A DNA stretch of 5,895 bases from Bacillota bacterium (GTDB lineage Bacteria > Bacillota > Clostridia > Lachnospirales > Lachnospiraceae), in assembly GCA_023428885.1 (NCBI GenBank), contig JAEYWQ010000194.1, positions 1 to 5,895 of the forward strand. Reading direction: 5' to 3'. Positions 1 to 5,312 of the stretch are shown here, in pieces. Position 1 is the stretch's first letter. Every line of letters starts with the position of its first letter. Below the pieces are notes generated by a model. It saw only the letters and a program-made list of their open reading frames with translations, was not told the DNA's origin and did not search any database. The translations under genes and the position numbers were made by a program.

Positions 1-179
1 TGATTTTCGACCTGTAATTTATATCATTATAAACCAGAAGATGATAATTGTTAAGTAGTAAAACTAGAATTTAGTCGTGCACAATCCAGTGTTTATGCTG
101 TACCGGAATTTACTTTTGCATTCAACGGTTGTGTTATATTTTACCTTGTAATTAAAACAAAAAAAAATGGGGAAAATCA
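1..179. other. Left-edge region, no gene supported
   Basis: This AT-rich stretch lies ahead of the first gene. On the + strand a frame is open from base 2 to a TAG at 56-58 (18 codons), so it could be the tail of an upstream gene, but nothing in it is recognisable. Minus-strand ATGs near 26 and 121 run into stops within a few codons. I see no terminator hairpin. The last ~50 bases hold a probable promoter and the ribosome binding site of the first gene. Confidence 0.4.
132..140 (+). promoter_or_regulatory. Extended -10 promoter candidate for the agr-type cluster
   Basis: The sequence TGTTATATT gives a TG-N extended -10 element with hexamer TATATT at 135-140. The -35 region is weak; the closest match is TTACTT at 110-115, with a 19-bp spacer. 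Extended -10 promoters often tolerate a poor -35. Transcription would start near 147, about 33 bases before the first gene. This is inference from consensus matching only. Confidence 0.4.
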
Positions 180-722
180 ATGTTTATAACTATACTGTTA
201 GCAGTATTGATTGCAAAGATCAAAGGCTATCGCTTAAAGCCTATCTTAAAAGCCTATGCATTATACCCTTATGCAGTTGCGGAAGTTCTGTCTTTATTTT
301 TGCAGATTAGCATTTTTGCTGGTAATTATACCTTTGTGCAATATGCATCGATTATCAAGACAGTTTACTTATATACCCTAATCATTCCAATCTTGGTTTA
401 TAAGTTATTTAAAACTGGTCTCATAGGAGCCCTACTAATTATTGTTGGAACGATGTTAAATAAGTTTGTTATGAGTCAGAATGGAGGGAAAATGCCGGTA
501 TTTGCCTCGTTATCTAAGATTACGGGGTATTATGATGAGACAGCAATATTAACAGTAGACAAGATTCATATAGTAGGCGATGAAGGAACTAAATTTAAGT
601 TTTTAACAGATTATATTGATATTGGTTATAGTATCCTAAGTATTGGTGATTTATTGATTCATGCTTTTTCATTGATAGTAGTTTATGCTGTGATTAAAGA
701 AGTGAATGGAAACAAAGAATAA
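180..722 (+). CDS. DUF5317-like integral membrane protein
   Basis: A 180-residue, mostly hydrophobic protein with about four to five membrane segments (roughly residues 1-13, 32-48, 61-78, 80-98 and 153-172). The central motif N94...QNGGKMP (Q100-P106), followed by H130, a short polar loop with FLTDYI (141-146) and the C-terminal SIGD (154-157), matches the pattern I know for the DUF5317 family, whose hallmark is NGGxMPV. Biochemical function is unknown. The ATG at 180 has GGGGA at 169-173 with a 6-base gap, which supports this start. It is followed after 24 bases by the AgrC-sensor-like gene and is probably co-transcribed with agrB. A role in peptide signalling or c-di-GMP sensing would be guilt by association only. 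The family call rests on recognising the motif, not on a search. Confidence 0.75.
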   Translation: MFITILLAVLIAKIKGYRLKPILKAYALYPYAVAEVLSLFLQISIFAGNYTFVQYASIIKTVYLYTLIIPILVYKLFKTGLIGALLIIVGTMLNKFVMSQNGGKMPVFASLSKITGYYDETAILTVDKIHIVGDEGTKFKFLTDYIDIGYSILSIGDLLIHAFSLIVVYAVIKEVNGNKE

Positions 723-746
723 TCAAACGATAAAGAGAGGTTTTCT

Positions 747-1238
747 ATGGAGATTTTTCTTATGATTTTGTTAAATACGATTGGATTTGTTCTACAGAGC
801 CTAGCTATTTTTTTTGGAATTTATCTTTTTAATAAACAAAAGATTAATCTAAAACAATATTTAACAGCTAGTGCTATTATTTCTATTGTTTCTGCTTTAG
901 TAAGATTACTACCTATTAGTTTAGGAGTACATATGATTATTAATATGCTTTTTGTTTACTTAATTTGTATTATGTTTTTAAAGATGCCAGCTTATATCAC
1001 AATACGGTCTACATCTTTATGTGTTGTTCTAATAGTAATTTGTGAAATGATTGTAACTTCGATTGTAGTACTGATATATGGAAGTGAATTTATTGAAAAT
1101 AATGTGATTAATTCTATTCAAAATGCAATAATTGGTGTTTTAGCAAACTTATTATTTAGTTTAATTATATTAATACTATTTATTATTAATAAGAAAAAGG
1201 GTGGTAATTATAGAGACTATTGCTCACAAGATCGCTGA
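747..1238 (+). CDS. AgrC-type sensor membrane domain without kinase
   Basis: A 163-residue membrane protein with about five hydrophobic segments (near residues 5-27, 37-56, 63-79, 85-110 and 125-147), ending in a short basic tail (NKKKGG...). The block RLLPISLGVH (53-62), followed by a hydrophobic stretch and E100, resembles the N-terminal sensor region of clostridial AgrC-like GHKL histidine kinases, in which the arginine, proline, glycine and histidine recur. The usual dimerisation/phosphoacceptor helix and GHKL ATPase domain are absent: the frame stops at 1236-1238, right after the last membrane segment and inside the start of agrB. GAGAGG at 735-740 is 6 bases from the ATG. It could bind the autoinducer without signalling by phosphorylation, act as a decoy or immunity-like receptor, or partner with another enzyme; these are inferences. 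It could also be an unrelated membrane protein. Confidence 0.6.
   Translation: MEIFLMILLNTIGFVLQSLAIFFGIYLFNKQKINLKQYLTASAIISIVSALVRLLPISLGVHMIINMLFVYLICIMFLKMPAYITIRSTSLCVVLIVICEMIVTSIVVLIYGSEFIENNVINSIQNAIIGVLANLLFSLIILILFIINKKKGGNYRDYCSQDR
1194..1212 (+). promoter_or_regulatory. Ambiguous agrB start region and ribosome binding site
   Basis: The purine run AAAAAGGGTGG (1194-1204) includes the GTG at 1201, so that start has no normal Shine-Dalgarno spacing. No ATG, GTG or TTG occurs in frame between the stop at 1171-1173 and 1201; the next standard start is TTG1249, which would remove 16 residues of the conserved N-terminus. A start at the ATT of 1207 would sit 5-6 bases from AAAGG(G) and give Met-Ile-Glu, a common AgrB beginning. 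Rare ATT initiation, or coupling to the upstream gene, are both possible. Confidence 0.35.
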
Positions 1239-1860
1239 TAGAATTGCGTTGCAATTAGACTACGATGAGGATAAAAAAAGTGTTATTACATATGGATTAA
1301 TTGGTCTTTTGCAGATAGTATTTATACTCATGATTATAATCATTATCGGAATATTTTTTGATTTTTTATATGAGAGTATAGTTATTTATGTGGGTGTTGG
1401 TTTTATTCGAAAATCAACTGGAGGTGCTCATTCTAGATCAATGAATGGATGTAATATAGTTAGTGTGTTATCAATTGTAATTATGTCAGCTCTTTCACGT
1501 TATATATTTAATTTTCCATTAAATCTATGGAGTAATTTCGGTATTACAATACTTGTCTTTTTTGTATGTCTCATAGTTTTTTACTTAAAGGTACCTATGG
1601 ATAATCCCAATAAACCAATTGTAAGACCTGAAAAAATAAAGCGCTTAAGAAGGCAGAGCTTTATTAAGTTAGGGATGCTACTTCTAATATCAACTGTTTT
1701 TATTCTGTTAGCTACTTCTTATAGCAGATTTTATAGTATCACAACGAGCATTAGGATGATTATGTTTTGGTTACTATTAACCTTGTCACGTCCAGGAATT
1801 TGGATATTAAGCAAATTTGATTCATGTATTGACCATATGATAAGAAAATCCAACGTATAG
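1201..1860 (+). CDS. agrB: AgrB-family accessory gene regulator cysteine protease
   Basis: AgrB is a membrane-embedded cysteine endopeptidase that cuts the AgrD pro-peptide at its C-terminal side and forms the thiolactone ring of the autoinducing peptide. The 219-residue product has the family length and layout. It has a soluble N-terminus with DYDEDKK (20-26) and then the catalytic pair in GGAHSRSMNGC, His77 and Cys84, with the same seven-residue spacing as in Staphylococcus aureus AgrB. The PMDNPNKPI loop (122-130), typical of clostridial members, comes next. Several TM segments (about 31-53, 55-68, 85-98, 107-119, 156-171 and 182-194) fit a polytopic membrane protein. The gene overlaps the preceding one by 38 bases, implying translational coupling. 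GTG1201 is the only standard start near the conserved N-terminus, but its upstream AAAAAGG abuts it with no spacer; see the separate start note. agrD follows 70 bases later. Confidence 0.93.
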   Translation: MVIIETIAHKIADRIALQLDYDEDKKSVITYGLIGLLQIVFILMIIIIIGIFFDFLYESIVIYVGVGFIRKSTGGAHSRSMNGCNIVSVLSIVIMSALSRYIFNFPLNLWSNFGITILVFFVCLIVFYLKVPMDNPNKPIVRPEKIKRLRRQSFIKLGMLLLISTVFILLATSYSRFYSITTSIRMIMFWLLLTLSRPGIWILSKFDSCIDHMIRKSNV

Positions 1861-1881
1861 TTGGAGGTCGGCCTAATAACT

Positions 1882-1910
1882 TGTGTATAGTATGCTTTAT
1901 ACTATATATT
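1882..1910 (+). promoter_or_regulatory. Dyad and possible promoter ahead of agrD
   Basis: TATAGTAT (1886-1893) and ATACTATA (1899-1906) form a perfect 8-bp inverted repeat around the loop GCTTT. TTGTGT at 1881-1886 and TATATT at 1905-1910 are 18 bp apart and could serve as -35 and -10 elements, although the -35 matches consensus only in TTG. The dyad would lie within such a promoter and could be an operator. As RNA, it would be a hairpin just upstream of the agrD ribosome binding site. No terminator-type U-tract follows. Function is inferred. Confidence 0.4.
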
Positions 1911-1915
1911 TTATG

Positions 1916-1923
1916 AAAGGAGG
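1916..1923 (+). promoter_or_regulatory. Strong ribosome binding site of agrD
   Basis: AAAGGAGG is a full Shine-Dalgarno match, 7 bases from the ATG at 1931. It is clearly better than the site of agrB, which suggests more pro-peptide than processing enzyme is made. Together with the start codon it confirms the small ORF as a real gene. Confidence 0.85.
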
Positions 1924-1930
1924 AGTATAT

Positions 1931-2059
1931 ATGAAGAAAAGAAATCTACTTACTCTTGTTGCTGCTTTGGCTACAGCTTTTGCATCAATGATAGCTACAT
2001 CTGCTTGCTATTTTTTATTTTATCAACCAGAAGAACCAAAATGCTTAAGCGATAAGTAG
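1931..2059 (+). CDS. agrD: AgrD-type cyclic thiolactone autoinducer pro-peptide
   Basis: This 42-residue ORF encodes a pro-peptide with the three-part AgrD design. Residues 1-24 are a basic start (MKKR) plus an Ala/Leu-rich amphipathic or membrane helix. Residues 24-30 (SACYFLF) hold the presumed signal, and residues 32-42 are an acidic tail with QPEEPKCL. The tail matches the conserved QPxxPK tail of clostridial AgrD proteins. By alignment with the Clostridium perfringens arrangement, where the ring is CLWFT followed by one residue and QPEEPK, the ring here should be Cys26 to Phe30 (CYFLF), closed as a thiolactone by AgrB, with a short N-terminal tail such as SA or TSA. The ring is very hydrophobic and aromatic. 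A second cysteine, Cys38, lies in the tail that is removed. The gene has a perfect ribosome binding site, lies directly after agrB and is followed by a terminator. Ring size and final tail length are inferred. Confidence 0.92.
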   Translation: MKKRNLLTLVAALATAFASMIATSACYFLFYQPEEPKCLSDK

Positions 2060-2067
2060 TAAGCGAG

Positions 2068-2101
2068 AAAAGACTTGTTGAAGCTATTCACAAGTCTTTT
2101 T
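2068..2101 (+). terminator. Intrinsic terminator after agrD
   Basis: AAAAGACTTG (2068-2077) pairs with CAAGTCTTTT (2091-2100). After a bulged T at 2078, TGAA (2079-2082) pairs with TTCA (2087-2090) around the loop GCTA. Five T residues run from 2097 to 2101. The short T-run and AT-rich stem base suggest that some read-through into the gene starting at 2131 is possible. Confidence 0.8.
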
Positions 2102-2119
2102 AACTTTAGAAAGGAAGCG

Positions 2120-2133
2120 AGGGGATATAATTG
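2120..2133 (+). promoter_or_regulatory. Ribosome binding site that fixes a TTG start
   Basis: AGGGG at 2120-2124 lies 6 bases ahead of TTG2131, the best-placed start of the GGDEF-HD-GYP gene. The next in-frame ATG (2185, residue 19) has no comparable site and would begin at the first membrane helix. A TTG start usually lowers translation, which suits a second-messenger enzyme. Confidence 0.7.
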
Positions 2134-3807
2134 ACTGGGAAATTACCAAGTTTAAATTCTACAAAAAAAGAGCAAATCAGAACAATGTTTTTCACCTTGA
2201 AAATTCTCGCTCTTTTCTTTTGTGCAATTCCTTTGTTACAGTACTTTTATCAAAGGTATAATATAAATACCTTGAATAATAATTTTAATATTTATGCAAC
2301 TGGAATAACCTTGTCCTTATTTGGCATTATAATATTTTGCTTAATGTTTCTCTTTAATCGCAATAAGAATAATAAGTTTTTACAATTTATAGAGATTATG
2401 GTTTTTTTTATTGTTTTCGTAATATCTATTGTCGTTAGTGGAGCAAATAATAGTAACATAAAGTTCATATTCCTATTTATTATTATATCCTATACCATAG
2501 AGTATGGCATGAAAACAGGCATTGTAATCGCATCCATTTCTACAGTTACTATCTCTATCATAGATCTAATACATGGAAGCAATACTGAAGTTAACATACA
2601 GTTCGAGAACGACTTAGCTCTGTTTGCCATGTTCTTTCTAGTTTCTTGGACCTTAGGTTATTATGTGAAGCTAGAGAACTCTCATATACAGGATTTAATA
2701 GATTATGCCAATATGGATGGGCTGACAGGAGCATATAATCATAGATATTTCCATGAGAACATTGAAGTCTTATATGAAGAAAGCAAACAGTTAAATCAAC
2801 CGCTTTCATTATTGATGATCGATCTGGACTACTTTAAAATGTATAATGATTTATATGGACATTCAAAAGGTGATGAACTACTAAAAGATATCACAGGAAT
2901 CTTACGGGAAAACCTTAGAATCAATGATATCCTTTGTCGATATGGTGGGGATGAGTTCTGTGTGATTCTACCTGACACAAACAGAGAAGAGGCATGTAAC
3001 ATTGCTAACAAGGTTAGGGAAGCAGTTAATAGTTATGATTGCTATGGGATTGAAAACCTAAAGAATAGAAAAATAACTCTTTCCATCGGAGTGTCAACAA
3101 CGAATAATGAAACAGAAGAAAGTCGGGATTTATTAGAAAATGCTGATATGGCTTTATATCGGGCTAAATTCTTAAGACGAAACAGGGTAGAGGTTTACTC
3201 CTCCATATTTGAACAAGTGAAAGAAAATAATCAAGTAAATATGAATCTACTCGAAGAGATCAAGCCATTAAAGACTTTGATCACAGTAATAAATTCTAGA
3301 GACACATATACATATAAACATGTGGAAAGAGTATTTAATTATTGTAATATTTTTGCAGATTATCTTAAACTGTCCATGGAGGATAAACGTCTTTTGCTAT
3401 ATGCAGCTTATCTTCATGATTTAGGCAAGATTAATGTAGAGAAGGAAATATTAATCACAAACAAAAAGCTGACTCAAGAAGAATGGGAGGAATTGAAAAA
3501 GCATCCTCAGGATAGTGCTGACATCTTAAGACAGATTGCAGGGTTTAAGGATGTAGTTTCCATTGTTTTGGAGCATCATGAAAAGTATGATGGGTCTGGA
3601 TATCCAAATGGCCTAAAGGGGGAAGAGATTTGCTATTTAGCACGTGTATTAACGGTTGTGGATTCTTTTGATGCGATGACAAATCAAAGACCATATCAGA
3701 AAACAAAATCATTTGAGGAGGCCTTCGAAGAATTATTACGATGTAAGGGTTCTCATTTTGATCCAATCATAGCTGAACAGTTTATCGATGCCATCAAATT
3801 ATTATAG
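2131..3807 (+). CDS. Six-TM GGDEF and HD-GYP bifunctional c-di-GMP enzyme
   Basis: A 558-residue membrane protein for cyclic-di-GMP turnover. Six hydrophobic segments (about 21-40, 54-75, 84-103, 110-122, 128-147 and 160-178) form an N-terminal sensor with no recognisable named domain. The GGDEF diguanylate cyclase domain (about 190-357) begins with DGLTGAYN (196-203). It has D231 in DLDYFK, GHSKGD (243-248), an intact GGDEF signature at 272-276, and an RxxD inhibitory site, R263-D266, exactly five residues before it. The HD-GYP phosphodiesterase domain (about 375-558) has H397, H429-D430 in HDLGKI, H458, the complete HHExxDGxGYP motif (482-492) and D511. Both halves therefore look catalytically competent, making c-di-GMP from GTP and degrading it to pGpG or GMP. 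The gene starts 71 bases after agrD across a terminator, with no clear promoter of its own. The TM domain could sense the agr peptide; that is a hypothesis. Confidence 0.95.
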   Translation: MTGKLPSLNSTKKEQIRTMFFTLKILALFFCAIPLLQYFYQRYNINTLNNNFNIYATGITLSLFGIIIFCLMFLFNRNKNNKFLQFIEIMVFFIVFVISIVVSGANNSNIKFIFLFIIISYTIEYGMKTGIVIASISTVTISIIDLIHGSNTEVNIQFENDLALFAMFFLVSWTLGYYVKLENSHIQDLIDYANMDGLTGAYNHRYFHENIEVLYEESKQLNQPLSLLMIDLDYFKMYNDLYGHSKGDELLKDITGILRENLRINDILCRYGGDEFCVILPDTNREEACNIANKVREAVNSYDCYGIENLKNRKITLSIGVSTTNNETEESRDLLENADMALYRAKFLRRNRVEVYSSIFEQVKENNQVNMNLLEEIKPLKTLITVINSRDTYTYKHVERVFNYCNIFADYLKLSMEDKRLLLYAAYLHDLGKINVEKEILITNKKLTQEEWEELKKHPQDSADILRQIAGFKDVVSIVLEHHEKYDGSGYPNGLKGEEICYLARVLTVVDSFDAMTNQRPYQKTKSFEEAFEELLRCKGSHFDPIIAEQFIDAIKLL

Positions 3808-3868
3808 CTAACTTAATAAACGTGGACATCGGCTTTTCCTCTTTATTCGAGTGATTCTTACATTATTT

Positions 3869-3912
3869 TATATTTTACGCAAGACATTTAGCAATTATTG
3901 TGGTAAAATATA
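3869..3912. repeat. 10-bp inverted repeat bracketing a promoter
   Basis: TATATTTTAC (3869-3878) and GTAAAATATA (3903-3912) are perfect reverse complements separated by 24 bases. The right arm contains the -10 hexamer and the left arm lies just upstream of the -35, so a protein binding both arms would enclose the promoter. AT-rich repeats of this length can also arise by chance. Confidence 0.5.
3881..3909 (+). promoter_or_regulatory. Promoter of the REC-CheX/CheX operon
   Basis: TGGTAAAAT (3901-3909) is an extended -10 element with hexamer TAAAAT at 3904-3909. AAGACA (3881-3886) is a 4-of-6 match to TTGACA at the ideal 17-bp spacing. Transcription would start near 3916, giving a leader of about 40 bases. 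The form is that of a housekeeping sigma-A promoter; I see no flagellar sigma-D type -10 (GCCGATAA-like). The -10 lies in one arm of a 10-bp inverted repeat. Confidence 0.6.
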
Positions 3913-3942
3913 GGCATTATATCATATGTTAATCGAATGAAC

Positions 3943-3960
3943 GGAGGATTACATTATATG
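3943..3960 (+). promoter_or_regulatory. Ribosome binding site that decides the REC-CheX start
   Basis: GGAGG at 3943-3947 lies 10 bases before ATG3958. The earlier in-frame ATG at 3937 lies upstream of this site and has no ribosome binding site of its own. Starting at 3958 gives MDKIRIVIVDD, the normal beginning of a receiver domain. Confidence 0.85.
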
Positions 3961-4821
3961 GATAAAATTAGAATTGTAATAGTAGATGACTCCCCTTTTT
4001 CTATTACTATTTTAAGAGACATACTTGCGGAAAAGGGTTATGAGGTTGTTGGTGAAGCTAGTTCATTAGAAGAAGTAATTGAAGTAGTAAAGGAAACGCG
4101 ACCTACATTGGTCACAATGGATATGACCTTACTGGGTACGGATGGTTTGGAATGTACTCGGGCTGTCCATGAAATTGATAAGAATATCAAGGTTATTGTT
4201 GTAAGTTCAATGATGGATGATGAAATCGTTAATGAAGCAAAACTTAATAAGGTTTCTGCTTATATTCAAAAACCAGTTGATCCTGAGGAACTTGTAACGG
4301 TAATCAATAGGGTGATGGCCACAGAAGAGCTTTTTGAACAGCTGGAAACAGAGGCTTTCCCTGTATTTAAAGAAGCATTATTAGATAATATGAATCGTAT
4401 GACCAAAACTATCATCTCTTATAGAGAGGAGCATACGAGGAATAAGGAATACGAATCAAGAGGTATGACTATCATCATTGGAATTATCGGTAAGTTTTCT
4501 GGTAGAATGTTGATTGATTTATCTAAAGATACTGCTAATAATATTGCTGTTTCTTTGTTAAGAAGAGAACCTAAGAATAGGGACGAAATCATAGCAGCAA
4601 TCTCTGAATTTGCTAATATTATTTCGGGAAATGCATGCTCCTTATTAAATAGAAAGAATAAGGCATTTGGTTTACGCGTAGCTCCACCGTCTGTATTATA
4701 TGGGGATAGTGTGTTTGTATCAGCTCCTGATTTTAATACCACCACTGCGATTGCTGATACAATTTTTGGTGAATTATTACTAAATACTGGATTTACACGA
4801 GGTGATGAAAAATGGACGTAA
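3958..4821 (+). CDS. Response regulator receiver-CheX fusion protein
   Basis: A 287-residue cytoplasmic protein. Residues 3-120 are a CheY-like receiver with the acidic pair D10-D11, phosphoacceptor D55 (TMDMT), the Ser at 83/84 after strand 4 and K105 in QKP. A helical linker (about 121-165) leads to a CheX/CheC-type domain (about 168-280) that carries the E217-x-x-N220 signature (SEFANIISG) in the helix that attacks CheY-P in this phosphatase family, and a PPSVLYGD strand region (243-250). Known CheX proteins dephosphorylate CheY-P. A receiver fused to such a domain could act on its own phosphate, or the CheX fold could be a phosphorylation-controlled output. No histidine kinase is encoded in the window. 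It overlaps the following CheX gene by 10 bases, so the two are probably co-translated and may form a complex. Confidence 0.9.
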   Translation: MDKIRIVIVDDSPFSITILRDILAEKGYEVVGEASSLEEVIEVVKETRPTLVTMDMTLLGTDGLECTRAVHEIDKNIKVIVVSSMMDDEIVNEAKLNKVSAYIQKPVDPEELVTVINRVMATEELFEQLETEAFPVFKEALLDNMNRMTKTIISYREEHTRNKEYESRGMTIIIGIIGKFSGRMLIDLSKDTANNIAVSLLRREPKNRDEIIAAISEFANIISGNACSLLNRKNKAFGLRVAPPSVLYGDSVFVSAPDFNTTTAIADTIFGELLLNTGFTRGDEKWT

Positions 4822-5273
4822 AATATGTAAATCCCTTTATCGAATCTTTTACTACTGTAATGCCTCAATTGGGTTTTGCTTCCACTAAAAAGGGTAATTT
4901 AAGTTTAAAAAATAAAGATATCGTTTATACAGGTGTGATTATTATTGTTGGTTTAGTAGGTGCGATTAAAGGAAATGTTGTCTATTGCATTGGTATGGAG
5001 GATGCAAAGAAGATAGCGTCTACTATGATGATGGGAATGCCAGTCGATAACTTTGACGAATTGGCACAAAGTGCTCTATCTGAGTTGACGAATATGTTAA
5101 CAGCGAATGCTGCGACTTGCTTCTCAGCCATGGATATTATGATTGATATCTCTACTCCAACCTTATTATATGGGAATAACGTATCCGTAAAGATGGGTTC
5201 TAATAAAGTATTATGTATTCAACTCATCGCAAATGAGATACCAATTGATATTAATATATCTTTTGAAAATTAA
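4812..5273 (+). CDS. Stand-alone CheX-like phosphatase-family protein
   Basis: A 153-residue cytoplasmic protein that is essentially one CheX domain. It begins with VNPFIESF (6-13), as CheX proteins commonly do, and carries S87, E91 and N94 in SALSELTN, the conserved ExxN catalytic signature of the CheC/CheX/FliY group, followed by TPTLLYGN (about 115-122), which aligns with PPSVLYGD of the fusion protein upstream. The two CheX domains are therefore paralogues, probably from an old tandem duplication. Its ATG overlaps the end of the upstream gene by 10 bases, with GAGGTGA a few bases ahead, so translation is coupled. Likely role: removing phosphate from, or pairing with, the neighbouring receiver-CheX protein; other CheY proteins elsewhere in the genome are alternative substrates. 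A strong terminator ends the operon. Confidence 0.88.
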   Translation: MDVKYVNPFIESFTTVMPQLGFASTKKGNLSLKNKDIVYTGVIIIVGLVGAIKGNVVYCIGMEDAKKIASTMMMGMPVDNFDELAQSALSELTNMLTANAATCFSAMDIMIDISTPTLLYGNNVSVKMGSNKVLCIQLIANEIPIDINISFEN

Positions 5274-5282
5274 TGAAGCAGG

Positions 5283-5312
5283 GCGTACTCAAATGTTGAG
5301 TACGCTTTTTTT
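5283..5312 (+). terminator. Strong intrinsic terminator after cheX
   Basis: GCGTACTCAA (5283-5292) and TTGAGTACGC (5296-5305) form a perfect 10-bp stem with the 3-base loop ATG, followed directly by seven T residues (5306-5312). It sits 9 bases after the CheX stop codon and ends the REC-CheX/CheX transcript. Confidence 0.96.

Noticed and set aside
1..58. Open frame at the left edge as a gene tail
   Set aside because: Eighteen codons without recognisable sequence are too few to call a partial gene.
1850..1864. CCAAC/GTTGG hairpin spanning the agrB stop codon
   Set aside because: It has only 5 bp and no T-run, so it is not a terminator; likely chance.
1931..2059. Reading the small peptide as a lipoprotein because of the TSAC motif after a hydrophobic leader
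   Set aside because: Only 16 residues follow the cysteine, and the QPEEPK tail and agrB neighbour fit AgrD much better.
2126..2131. Perfect TATAAT just before the GGDEF-HD-GYP gene
   Set aside because: It overlaps the TTG start codon and has no -35 at 16-18 bp; use of it would start transcription inside the gene.
2591..3766. Three minus-strand open frames (2591-2809, 2829-3011 and 3545-3766)
   Set aside because: All are short and lie opposite the conserved GGDEF-HD-GYP gene with no domain or ribosome binding site.
3937..3957. Upstream in-frame ATG giving a 294-residue REC-CheX protein
   Set aside because: It lies before the GGAGG at 3943-3947 and has no ribosome binding site of its own; ATG3958 starts exactly at the usual receiver-domain N-terminus.
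4419..4868. 149-codon minus-strand open frame
   Set aside because: It lies wholly opposite the two CheX domains, has no recognisable motif, and is a shadow of the real coding strand.
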